A stretch of DNA of 64,000 nt from contig DXJG01000010.1 of NCBI GenBank assembly GCA_019056805.1, positions 1 to 64,000 of the forward strand, written 5' to 3'. The notes under the pieces were generated by a model that saw nothing but the letters and a program-made list of their open reading frames with translations, had not been told where the DNA came from and did not search any database. Numbering within the stretch: position 1 is the stretch's first letter; each line of letters begins with the position of its first letter. Positions 43,978 to 51,712 of this stretch are shown piece by piece. The position numbers were made by a program, and so were the translations under genes. The stretch is from Candidatus Baldrarchaeota archaeon. Lineage in GTDB: Archaea; Asgardarchaeota; Baldrarchaeia; Baldrarchaeales; DXJG01.

Positions 43978-45072
43978 GTGGACCGGGTAGATCAATTTTT
44001 GAAATTGTTTTTTATCCTAGGTTTTGTCATATTTTTGATTGGTAGTTCTGTTGCTTTGGCTGCTGTGGTTCGGCTTTCTGTGGTCGGTGTGACGAGAAAC
44101 CAAGTGATATACGATGAGAAACCTCTAGTCATATCTGCTGGATGGATATCTAAAAGCTACGAGTTGGTCGATGAGATTTTAGAGGTTTATTGGTGGACCT
44201 ATGATTATACCTGGGAATATACGCCTTGGGTCGGAGAGGGAAGAAACTTTGTAATTAGTGGCAGCGCCATTGAACTATCCTCTCCTTAACGCCCCTTTAA
44301 CTTCTATGTGTTTGACTCCGATAATTTCTACTTGTGGCGTGACGGTAAAAAGTACACCGCATTCTATGAGGTTAAAAACGTTTTCTCAACTAGTTTCAGC
44401 TTTACCATAGCTTCGGAAGAAGATCTACCCAGCTCTTTTTACTTTGTTGTTGAAGAAGTTGATGAAGGTTCGCCACCTACTGTTCGAGTCGAGGCTACGA
44501 TGGAATGGATCGAGAAAACATCTCGATACTATTGTTCAAACTATGTAGGCTACAAGGAGTCGATTTCAGGAGAAGAATTCACTGTTAAAGGAACTGTAAA
44601 AGAAGTTAATAACCGTAAATTCAATTTCTACGTGTTGGATTATGATAATTATCAAAGATGGCTGGCAAACCAAACATACATGGCATATTTCGAAGCAAAA
44701 AACACAGCTGCAACAACGTTCACAATTTCATTCATCACTCTACCATCAGAGCTTTACTTCGTTGTTGAGAATCCGAGTAGCGTAGATGAACAGGTAATAA
44801 TCTCCATAACCATACAGTGGAAAGAAAAATCACTCGCAGAAGCTCTTCCAAGCATATTAGCAGGTATTATTATATCCATTACGGGTTTTGGCACAGTAAT
44901 AATGGTAGTACTAAGTCTACCAACCTACCTGTCACTAGACTATATCAAAGTCAAAGCAAGGAAAGAAGAAAAGAAAAAGAGAAGAGAAAAGCCTGAAGAA
45001 AAACTGCTTAGAACAGCTAGAGAAATAATTGATGAAGTTAAGAGGAGATATTTGGGAGAAGAGGCGATATGA
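43978..45072 (+). pseudogene. Membrane-anchored protein with two GOLD-like repeats, interrupted by an in-frame TAA
   Basis: Two open parts, 43978-44289 and 44308-45072, are in the same frame, separated by TAA 44287-44289. Repeat 1 (FVISGSAIELSSP, stop, RPFNFYVFDSDNFYLW) aligns with repeat 2 (FTVKGTVKEVNNRKFNFYVL), so the stop falls inside a duplicated domain. An N-terminal transmembrane helix and a C-terminal one (ILAGIIISITGFGTVIMVVL) flank the repeats, and a charged cytosolic tail ends the protein. The next gene overlaps by four bases, so the unit is operon-like. It may be a pseudogene or read-through. Confidence 0.6.
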
Positions 45073-45440
45073 GGTTGAAATATACGTTTTGGGGGTTCAC
45101 CTGGTTCCTAATAGCACTCATACAAATGACGTGGGTGGAACAACTGAAAATAATGGCGAAAGCATTAAATTACAGGATAATTGGCTACATTTGGCAAATC
45201 AACTATATTATGATCATAACAGTCTTCCTTCTTCCGGTGACTCTGATTGCAGACTACTTCGCAACTAAGAAGGAGGAGGAGGAAAGAAGATTTAGAGACG
45301 AAGCGATAATCCTGATCAGAGAGATCGAGGAACTGAAAAAACTAGTTGAATTAAGGCAACCGGTGAAATGTTCACGTTGCGGAGCAGCAGTAACACTACC
45401 AGGAGCAAAATACTGTCCTAACTGTGGAACACCACTATAA
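45069..45440 (+). CDS. Membrane protein with C-terminal zinc ribbon
   Basis: 123 residues: two or three hydrophobic helices (residues 5-22 and 43-66), a charged coiled segment (KKEEEERRFRDEAIILIREI), and a zinc ribbon VKCSRCGAAV...YCPNCGTPL. It starts at the ATGA overlap with the preceding repeat protein, so the two are co-translated and probably interact in the membrane. Same family layout as the proteins at 7795-8124 and 38959-39276. Confidence 0.75.
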   Translation: MRLKYTFWGFTWFLIALIQMTWVEQLKIMAKALNYRIIGYIWQINYIMIITVFLLPVTLIADYFATKKEEEERRFRDEAIILIREIEELKKLVELRQPVKCSRCGAAVTLPGAKYCPNCGTPL

Positions 45441-45724
45441 TAAACCTACTACGAACCTCTATTTTTATTTTTTAACGCTTTAAAAAGAGGTAGTCTCTCT
45501 AACTTTTCCTGAACTAGGAGAGGCTGAAAAGGTTTATTTTTCTATCTATTCTTTCAGACTTTACTTTTAATGTGCTTTAACTTTGTTGTTAATTTTGTTT
45601 AAATTTCTAGAAATTTTTTCTCGTTCAAAATTTATAGTTATTGTGTGGGATGTATGGATGAATTTTTATTGTTTTCAAAAAGGTAATAAGAGTATTAGGA
45701 GTATAGGTGTGTGAGGTTGGTTGG

Positions 45725-46702
45725 ATGATTAGGAGTTTGGAGATTGAAAATTTTAAGTCGATTAAGAGTTTGAGGTTGGATTGTAGGAGGATAAATATTT
45801 TTATTGGGGAGCCGAATACTGGGAAATCTAATATTTTAGAGGCTTTGGGTGTTTTTTCTTACGGAGCATATAGTAATTATTATTCTCTTAGGGATTTTGT
45901 TAGGTTGGAGATCATGAGTAATTTGTTTTATGATGAGAATTTAGATGAGACCACAAGAATAAAAGCTGACGATAAAATTTTTAGGATCGAATTTAAGGAT
46001 GGAAGATTTGGGGGTGTTTGTCAAGAAGCTGATAAGGAGATTTTTAGTTTTGTTTTTGACTATGATGGGTCTGGCGAGAGTTCATCTTTTCGAAGACCTT
46101 TGTTGGTTCCTTTTAAGTTTTATAGGTTTGTTGTGAGAGAGAAGTTTCCGAGGAGGGAGTCTGATTTTCTTTTGCCGCCTTTTGGAGAGAATCTTTTAAC
46201 TATTCTTTTGACTCATGGGGATTTGAAGTCTCTTGTTAGTCAAATTTTTAATCAGTTTGGTTTAAAACTGCTTTTTAAGCCTCATGAGAATAAGATTGAA
46301 GTTGCTAAGTTGTATGGGGATGTTCTTATTTCTTACCCGTATTTTTTGGCGTCGGAGACTTTACAAAGAATTGTTTTTTATCTTGCTGCAATTAGTACGA
46401 GTAGAGATTCTATTTTGGTTTTTGAGGAGCCTGCGGCGCATGCTTTTCCTTATTATACGAAGTTTCTTGCTGAGAGGGTTGCTTTGGATGAGAGTAATAA
46501 TCAGTATTTTATTTCGACGCATAATCCTTATTTTCTTCTTTCAGTTTTGGAGAAGTCTCGTAGGGATGAGGTTTCGGTTCATGTTACGTATTTTGAGGAT
46601 TATCAGACAAAGGTTAGGACTCTGGATGAAGAAGGTATGGAGAAGTTGATGGATCTTGATGTGGATGTTTTCTTTAATATTGAGAGTCTTTTGGGGAAGT
46701 AG
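45725..46702 (+). CDS. OLD/RecF-like AAA ATPase
   Basis: About 325 residues: MIRSLEIENFKSIKSLRL, Walker A IFIGEPNTGKSNILEAL, and the C-terminal Walker B SILVFEEPAAHAFPYYT followed by YFISTHNPYFL. This is the ATPase of the AAA_15/OLD group used in several anti-phage systems (PARIS AriA, Septu, retron effectors). GAGGT lies before ATG 45725; the outer GTG 45707 is less likely. The next gene begins two bases after the stop. It is short for the family, with no nuclease domain of its own. Confidence 0.85.
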   Translation: MIRSLEIENFKSIKSLRLDCRRINIFIGEPNTGKSNILEALGVFSYGAYSNYYSLRDFVRLEIMSNLFYDENLDETTRIKADDKIFRIEFKDGRFGGVCQEADKEIFSFVFDYDGSGESSSFRRPLLVPFKFYRFVVREKFPRRESDFLLPPFGENLLTILLTHGDLKSLVSQIFNQFGLKLLFKPHENKIEVAKLYGDVLISYPYFLASETLQRIVFYLAAISTSRDSILVFEEPAAHAFPYYTKFLAERVALDESNNQYFISTHNPYFLLSVLEKSRRDEVSVHVTYFEDYQTKVRTLDEEGMEKLMDLDVDVFFNIESLLGK

Positions 46703-46704
46703 AG

Positions 46705-47172
46705 ATGATTTTTGTGGAGTGTAAGCCGGATCGTGTTCTTGTAGAGTCTATAACGGGGATTTCGAGGAGGAAGATTAGGCATGCGGGGAATAAGCCTAGG
46801 GTTTGTAAAGAGTTGGAGAGGCGGAGAAATTGTAAGGGTTTGGTGGATGAAGATCCGTGGAGTGTTCAACCTCCTTATTTGAGGAGGATGGTGGTGGTTG
46901 AGGATTTATCAAGTTTTGGTATTAAAATCTTATATGATGAAAGTAGGAGTAATTATTTAGTTGTTTTGTGTCCAAGGTTGGAGGAGTGGATTTTAGAGGC
47001 TGCAAAGGAAGCCAAAATAGATTTGAGAAAGTATGGTTTGCCGAGGGATGTTGAAAGGTTTCATAGAGAGGTAAGTGTTGGGCTTGTAAAGTTTGAAAGG
47101 TTAATAAGTGATTTAAAAGGTCATAGTGAGAGAATTGAAATGTTAAAAAGGTCGTTGGAGTGGGAAAAGTAG
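46705..47172 (+). CDS. Stand-alone TOPRIM-like protein paired with the ATPase
   Basis: 155 residues. The start MIFVECKPDRVLVESI resembles the TOPRIM first motif (E5, D9 context), and GLVDEDPW gives D48-x-D50 for the second. Helical stretches follow (RLEEWILEAAKEAKIDL). OLD-type nucleases have an ATPase and a TOPRIM in one chain; here they appear as two adjacent genes. A nuclease role beside the ATPase is likely, but the assignment rests on two short motifs. Confidence 0.55.
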   Translation: MIFVECKPDRVLVESITGISRRKIRHAGNKPRVCKELERRRNCKGLVDEDPWSVQPPYLRRMVVVEDLSSFGIKILYDESRSNYLVVLCPRLEEWILEAAKEAKIDLRKYGLPRDVERFHREVSVGLVKFERLISDLKGHSERIEMLKRSLEWEK

Positions 47173-47398
47173 GTATAACTAACAATAGTGTGTTGGCGTA
47201 ATTTTCTAATTTTGTGAATGAAAATATTCTTCACAGTTTCTTAGATCTCAATGAAATTGATTTGAAGAAACCCTTACGAGGGCGTTTTTTTCGGAATATT
47301 TTGGAGGCTTGGGGATTTTCTCTCATGGGGCTAAGAGTTTGTAAGAGGATGTTCTTCTTTTGATGTAGATGGGAGAAATGTGTGAAGTATGTACATAG
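47173..47398. other. Intergenic region with a coding relic
   Basis: A + frame without a start reads NENILHSFLDLNEIDLKKPL and then RGRFFRNILEAWG before a stop near 47361. It is probably the remains of another gene. Otherwise empty. Confidence 0.3.
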
Positions 47399-47806
47399 TT
47401 AGTGAATGCGTGGTACTATTCCGTTGAAGTGTTGGTCGAAACTCATTAGCTTATCTATTTTGTGTTTTTCTATTAGGGCTATTGTGGTGCAGTCTGTGAA
47501 GCTTAGTCTTTTTTCTTTATATTTTTTGAATATTTTCCAAGCGTTTTTGAAAATTTCGTTATCTATGAAAAGTAGTTTGATTCTTGGTGATGAGAGTATG
47601 TAGTTTCCGATGTCGATTGCGATTTCAATGTTTTTTGTTCTTACTAATGCTACGGTTACTGCTTCATCAAATATGTATTCTGAGGTGTAAATTAATCCGT
47701 ATTCGCCTGTGAGGGCTTTTGCCATGAGTTTCTTTGCTTTTTCGTGGTTGATGTCGTCGGCGTTTCTTAGGGCGACGAATATGTTTGTGTCTATGAAAAC
47801 TGACAT
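47399..47806 (-). CDS. vapC: PIN-domain toxin (VapC-like)
   Basis: About 135 residues. MSVFIDTNIFVALRN holds the first Asp, SEYIFDEAVTVAL the Glu, LSFTDCTTIALIE the third acidic residue, and LMSFDQHF the fourth. ATG 47806 follows GGGTGATT. The antitoxin gene starts 277 bases upstream and ends four bases before this start. A complete, probably active RNase toxin. Confidence 0.85.
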   Translation of the reverse strand: MSVFIDTNIFVALRNADDINHEKAKKLMAKALTGEYGLIYTSEYIFDEAVTVALVRTKNIEIAIDIGNYILSSPRIKLLFIDNEIFKNAWKIFKKYKEKRLSFTDCTTIALIEKHKIDKLMSFDQHFNGIVPRIH

Positions 47807-47810
47807 GGAA

Positions 47811-48083
47811 TCACCCGTATAGTGCTTCATCTATTTTTGTTGATGCATCTTTTATGCCCCATTTCTTTGGTTTTTCTAGGAGAATCCATGCTGGATCTTT
47901 TTCGAGTGGTGGGAGTTTTTCGGTTAGTTTTTCGATGAATTTTTCTTCGTTTTCTATTATCCATTCAATTGCTTTCTCCACGATTTCCTTTTTTTCTTTT
48001 TTCAAATTGTATTTGAGGAGAAGGTTTGCTATGAATTTGTTAAGTTTTTCATTGACTTTTTTATCTATTTTAATAGAACTCAT
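47811..48083 (-). CDS. VapB-type antitoxin
   Basis: 90 residues: an N-terminal RHH-like strand-helix (SSIKIDKKVNEKLNKFIANL), a long charged helix, and a C-terminal PAWILLEKPKKWGIKDAST tail that would bind the toxin. It lies immediately upstream of the PIN toxin gene on the same strand, four bases apart. Confidence 0.75.
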   Translation of the reverse strand: MSSIKIDKKVNEKLNKFIANLLLKYNLKKEKKEIVEKAIEWIIENEEKFIEKLTEKLPPLEKDPAWILLEKPKKWGIKDASTKIDEALYG

Positions 48084-48129
48084 TTTTACCTCCGGTATAA
48101 TGTTCTACTAATCTATTAATACATTTTTC

Positions 48130-48280
48130 TACTATTAGATTCTTAGGTAAAGAAACTAAGAAGTATAGGTTTGATTTATCTGATGTGGTTTATGTTAGGC
48201 TTGATAGTGGAATTGCTACATTGGATACAAGAGTGTTAGCTTTTGGGATTGTAAATATTGATGTGGATAGGAATTCTTAA
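48130..48280 (+). pseudogene. C-terminal fragment of a PIN-domain toxin
   Basis: A + frame without a start ends at TAA 48278-48280 and reads RFDLSDVVYVRLDSGIATLD followed by TRVLAFG. The DLSDV..R.DSGIATLD region matches the C-terminal acidic motif of PIN proteins. It is a relic of another module. Confidence 0.4.
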
Positions 48281-48381
48281 AGATGGCGAGAGACCTTTTT
48301 GAGGAATGACTATAGAAAAGTTCGTGGAATTCTATAGGAGGAGGTTAGTGAGGAAGAATTAAATGAAATTAAAATTTAAAA

Positions 48382-48545
48382 ATGGAATCTTCAAAAGGAG
48401 GAATCACGCCGTGGAACAACATAAAAGAAAAAGTTAGGAAGTTAATCAAGTGACTAGGTTCAAGGTTTTTCTTCACAGGAAAGATGAAAAATCTTTATAC
48501 ACGCTACCTAAGCAAGTTCTTAAGAAGGTTTACGTATGGTCGTGA
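48382..48545 (+). pseudogene. Remnant of a small antitoxin-toxin pair
   Basis: A 23-codon frame (48382-48453) reads ESSKGGITPWNNIKEKVRKL and ends in TGA overlapping the GTG start of a second frame (48450-48545), VTRFKVFLHRKDEKSLYTLP and then KQVLKK. The second is the start of a RelE-like toxin that breaks off. Overlapping stop/start and order match toxin-antitoxin genes. Confidence 0.35.
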
Positions 48546-48670
48546 AAGGTCAATTTTACGACCAGAAAAATCTGAGTGACATAATTGTTTTTGTTTGTTG
48601 TGGTTGTGTTTCGATTTGTTTAAATGTTTATATGGTTTATTATTTGTGTGGTTGTTAGGGTGGTGATGGT

Positions 48671-48841
48671 GTGTCTGTGGCTGATTATGTAAGAGAGGTT
48701 AGGGAGTCTATTGAAGAGATAAAGAAACTTCTGTATGGTATTTTGGAGACGCTTGAGATTTTGGAGGACAGGGAGTTGATGGAGCAGATTAGGGAATCTG
48801 AGAAGCAGATTGAAAGGGGAGAATACGAGAGGTTTCTTTAA
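48671..48841 (+). CDS. Small RelB-like antitoxin
   Basis: 56 residues starting at GTG 48671 or 48677. A GGTGAT lies upstream. The protein is a long helix (DYVREVRESIEEIKKLLYGI, then EQIRESEKQIERGEYERFL). It ends in TAATG overlapping the RelE start by one base. Size, helix and position all fit the antitoxin of the following toxin. Confidence 0.65.
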   Translation: MSVADYVREVRESIEEIKKLLYGILETLEILEDRELMEQIRESEKQIERGEYERFL

Positions 48842-49098
48842 TGGAGTATACTATTTTTGCATCTAAAAGATTTATTAAGGAGTTTGATAAACTTCCAAAG
48901 GATGCTCAAAAGAGAATTAAAGAAAAACTAGAAATTCTCAAGAAGTCTCCTTTTGTTGGTTTGTCTTTGCATGGAAGCCTGAAGGGCAAATATAGGATAA
49001 GGGTTGGAGATTATAGAGTTATTTATATGGTAAGTGAAAAGGAAAAAAGGGTTTATTTACTTGGTGTAGCCCATAGAAGAAAGGTATATGATGTTTAA
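48841..49098 (+). CDS. relE: RelE-family toxin
   Basis: 85 residues: MEYTIFASKRFIKEFDKLPK at the start, KSPFVGLSLHGSLKGKYRIR, then VGDYRVIYMV and HRRKVYDV at the end. This is the standard RelE layout with complete C terminus. It overlaps the preceding antitoxin by one base, and the module is intact. It is about 50% like the RelE at 37250-37519 in its key motifs but clearly a separate copy. Confidence 0.88.
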   Translation: MEYTIFASKRFIKEFDKLPKDAQKRIKEKLEILKKSPFVGLSLHGSLKGKYRIRVGDYRVIYMVSEKEKRVYLLGVAHRRKVYDV

Positions 49099-49256
49099 GG
49101 ATTGCTTATTTAAGGTGTTTTTGAATCATTCGATTTGTTTAAATGTTTGGATGTAGTATTATTTGTGTGTATGTTGTTGGGTGGTTTAGTAGATTTTGGT
49201 GGTTTTGTGGAGAGAGTTTTGGTAGGACGGTTTGGTTAAGGTGTGGAGGTGTTATT

Positions 49257-49460
49257 ATGGGGTCGGTTGAGGAAAAATTTAGGCGTTTGCCTTCTGAGTT
49301 GCAGAGAGAAGTTATGGATTTTATTGATTTTTTGCTTCGGAAAGTTAAGAAGAAGCCGGCGAAGAAGCTTAGGTTGGATTGGGCGGGTGGTTTAAAGGAA
49401 TATCGAGATAAGTTTACTTCTTTGGAGCTTCAGAAAAAGGCTCTTGAGTGGTGGGATTGA
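49257..49460 (+). CDS. DUF2281/VapB-type antitoxin
   Basis: 67 residues: MGSVEEKFRRLPSELQREVM then DFIDFLLRKVKKK and a tail with WAGGLKEYRDKFTSLELQ ending ALEWWD. This is the DUF2281 antitoxin pattern (L-P..LQ.EV.DF..FL, W.GGL.). ATG 49257 follows GGAGGTG five bases upstream. The stop overlaps the start of the following PIN frame (TGATG), but that toxin is broken. Confidence 0.8.
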   Translation: MGSVEEKFRRLPSELQREVMDFIDFLLRKVKKKPAKKLRLDWAGGLKEYRDKFTSLELQKKALEWWD

Positions 49461-49853
49461 TGTACCTTGTGGATACAAACATTTTTCTTGAGCTGGTTTC
49501 TTGAACAGAAGAGGGCAGATGGGGTGAGAAAGTTTTTTCTTCTGTGGATTCGTCAGATATATCGCTTACTGATTTGTCTCTTCATTCTATAGGGATAATT
49601 CTTATTAAATTTAAAAAATTTTAGGGTTTTCGCTAGATTTGTAAGGGATGTTGCTGATGGAAATGTGCAAATTTTGTCTTTAAATTTAGGAGATATGTTT
49701 AGTTTATTGGAGTTTGTGAAAAAGTTTGGTCTTGATTTTGATGATGCTTACCAATACACGATAGCTGAAAAATATAATTTGCAAATTATTAGCTTTGATA
49801 GGGATTTTGATAGAACGGAAAGAAAGAGAAAAGATCCTTTAGATATATTATGA
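49460..49853 (+). pseudogene. Broken PIN-domain toxin of the DUF2281 antitoxin
   Basis: It begins MYLVDTNIFLELV and hits a TGA at 49502. Further pieces lie in other frames: GVRKFF, then SSVDSSDISLTDLSLHSIG, then LGDMFSLLEFVKKFGLDFDD and YNLQIISFDRDFD ending in the family C terminus. At least three indels separate the pieces. The toxin is decayed while the upstream antitoxin remains intact. Confidence 0.65.
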
Positions 49854-49873
49854 TGAAATGGATGCGTGTTTGG

Positions 49874-50494
49874 CTAGGATTTTAATGATGTGTTGTTGGT
49901 TTGTATGTAGACTTTGATTGTGTGGTATTTTACTTTGAATTTGTTTAGTACTTTTTCTATTTCTATGCGTTTGTTCCATGGGATTATGATTGCTCCTCTT
50001 CCTATTTTGTTGCCTTCGAGTTTCTCTAGTAGACCTTCACGCATGTTTGGTGTCTTTTTCCTGCCGAAGAGTATGTAGTTTAACTTTAATTTTTCTTTAT
50101 GTGATAGATTGGTTAGATTGTATGTTATTATTGCTGCGGGTTTTGTGTTTAGGATGTGGGGTGGTGTTATAAATGGGTATCGCTGGAAGATTACTATTCC
50201 CTCTTGCAATATTGTGTGTAGGAATGTTTCTTCTAGGTTCTTTAGTTCTTCGATGGCTACGGGCATTGCTTGGACAAATAGTCCAGTTTTGCTTATTTTG
50301 TTGTAGAGTTTTTCAAAGTTTTCCCATAGTTTTTGTTTGCTGTTGAATATTATTAGGAGGTCGTAGTCTGAATATTGATCGTAGTCTCCTCTAGCTCTGC
50401 TGCCGAAAAGTATTGCTGCTATTACTCCATCGACAACAACTGCTTCACTAAGTTTATTTAAGTCTGATTCCAGTTTTTCTTTGGATTTCATCAA
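49874..50494 (-). CDS. MNT-type minimal nucleotidyltransferase
   Basis: 206 residues. The nucleotidyltransferase motif GSRARGDYDQYSDYD puts G31-S32 and D43-x-D45 in the GSx10DxD pattern. MNT proteins are antitoxins that modify HEPN toxins by AMP transfer. The gene overlaps the HEPN gene by 41 bases and is second in the pair. The C-terminal half (HKEKLKLNYILFGRKKTPNM) is longer than in minimal MNTs. Start is TTG 50494 or ATG 50491. Confidence 0.85.
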   Translation of the reverse strand: MMKSKEKLESDLNKLSEAVVVDGVIAAILFGSRARGDYDQYSDYDLLIIFNSKQKLWENFEKLYNKISKTGLFVQAMPVAIEELKNLEETFLHTILQEGIVIFQRYPFITPPHILNTKPAAIITYNLTNLSHKEKLKLNYILFGRKKTPNMREGLLEKLEGNKIGRGAIIIPWNKRIEIEKVLNKFKVKYHTIKVYIQTNNTSLKS

Positions 50495-50840
50495 GGATCC
50501 TCTCCATAGCTTCTATTGCTTTTTTGGCTCTTTCACCATTAATACCATTATATCCGAGAAGCCCGTAGATGCCCCAGAGAATGTCTATATAACTTGCAAC
50601 TTGAGGGAAATTCTTTTTAAGCCACATACTACGTTTGTAGTGTGCGCTTCTTGGATCTTTGTGGAAGTGTAGGTTTTCTTTTGATGCTGCAGCTTCTATG
50701 GCTTGTTCAACAGCTTTAAGAGCTAGGTCTGCTACATTTGTATATCTTTTTTTAGAAAATTCATCTAGTGCTCCGCTTCTTTTTTCTCTTGCAATTCTTG
50801 CATGATGCTCGTCGTTTCCCAACTTCAACACCCTTTTCAT
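50454..50840 (-). CDS. HEPN-domain protein, MNT partner
   Basis: 128 residues, mainly helical: HHARIAREKRSGALDEF, RYTNVADLALKAVEQAIEAA, HYKRSMWLKKNFPQVASYID, then GINGERAKKAIEAMERILDE. This matches the HEPN partner of MNT proteins. The common R-x4-6-H RNase motif is not obvious, so activity may rely on other residues. It starts at ATG with an upstream TATA-like ATATAAT near 50860. Confidence 0.78.
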   Translation of the reverse strand: MKRVLKLGNDEHHARIAREKRSGALDEFSKKRYTNVADLALKAVEQAIEAAASKENLHFHKDPRSAHYKRSMWLKKNFPQVASYIDILWGIYGLLGYNGINGERAKKAIEAMERILDEIQRKTGIRLK

Positions 50841-51043
50841 ATTATATGAAAAAATTATATAATATAAGTATTTTTGTGGAGAGATTGCGAGCCTTATTCA
50901 GGTGGATGAGGTTGGTTGTAATATTGGATAAGATTAGTTTATGTGAACAATATGGGAGGTTGACGAGGATAAAAGGTTGGTAAGTAGTGGTTATTGTGAT
51001 TTTAGTTTGTTGTTTTGTTAATTGATGCACCAGAATAGTTCTT

Positions 51044-51412
51044 TTATTTTTTGAATAATTGTTTGTTTAGTGTTGGGATTTTTTCTGGGAGTTCGTCTAT
51101 TGTGTGGTATGGGCGGTTTTCTTTGATTTTTTGGAAGAGTTTTTCGTCTATTCCCAGTAGTTTTGTCATTGTTTCTTTGGAGGCGATGTTGATTTCTCTG
51201 CGTAGTTTTTCGTATTTTGGGTCTCCTCTATATTTTTCCTCTGTTTCTTTTGTTGCTAGTTCGTGGGCTTGGTCTACGCTAAGGCCTTCGGCTCTATGTT
51301 TTATTTCTCTTAATTCGTGGTAAAGAATGTATTCTTCAAATTCTTTGTATTTTTTGGAAATCCATATTTCGTTGAGTGGTATACCTAGTTTATCTGCGGC
51401 GGGTGGGAACAC
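51044..51412 (-). CDS. HELREIKH-motif protein with helix-hairpin-helix end (start uncertain)
   Basis: The readable part has YILYHELREIKHRAEGLS, an HExxExxH pattern reminiscent of zinc peptidases, and a C-terminal helix-hairpin-helix (LGIDEKLFQKIKENRPYHTI, then DELPEKIPTL). The same frame continues upstream to about 51545 with KLGYKIVYVPHEVIEDHIAC and a CHKC start, but no start codon exists there. Only GTG 51412 is available. The true N terminus may be lost to an indel in the run of eight A. Phage or plasmid origin is possible. Confidence 0.5.
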   Translation of the reverse strand: MFPPAADKLGIPLNEIWISKKYKEFEEYILYHELREIKHRAEGLSVDQAHELATKETEEKYRGDPKYEKLRREINIASKETMTKLLGIDEKLFQKIKENRPYHTIDELPEKIPTLNKQLFKK

Positions 51413-51712
51413 TAGTTTATCTTTGTATTTAACTCTGTAGCAGGCGATGTGGTCTTCTATGACTTCGTGGGGTACGTAGACTATTTTGTAGCCTAATTTT
51501 TTATTTTCCTCTTTTACATCGTTTTTTTTCTTGCATTTATGACATCTCCCCTAAACACTATATTTAATAAATTCTAGAAATAAAGGCAAAATAACATAAA
51601 GTTAAAATCGGTGATTTAACGGTTTTGTTCGTTTGCGTCTTGTTCTGCCTAAATCTGCCTTCTACGGGGTTCATTAATATATGTTATACGCAAATTATAT
51701 GGGTAGATAAAA

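Larger units (their letters stand above)
42640..43980. other. Strand-composition switch zone (candidate replication origin or recombination boundary)
   Basis: To the left (clearest from about 11 to 42 kb) the + strand carries more C than G and more A than T for genes of both orientations, for example rad50 (+) and pyk (-). To the right the + strand is rich in G and T, for example the AAA ATPase (+) and the HDAC-like gene (-). The change occurs here. G tracts lie at about 42905-42911 (complement), 43860-43866 and 43963-43970, and a 14-base palindrome is at 43848-43861. No orc1/cdc6 gene is in the window. Confidence 0.35.

Noticed and set aside
45029-45268. 79-codon frame overlapping the repeat protein and zinc-ribbon gene
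   Set aside because: It is out of register with both flanking real frames and lacks motifs.
46284-46649. 121-codon + strand frame inside the AAA ATPase gene
   Set aside because: Arg/Leu/Phe-rich shadow caused by G/T-rich codons; the ATPase frame has Walker motifs.
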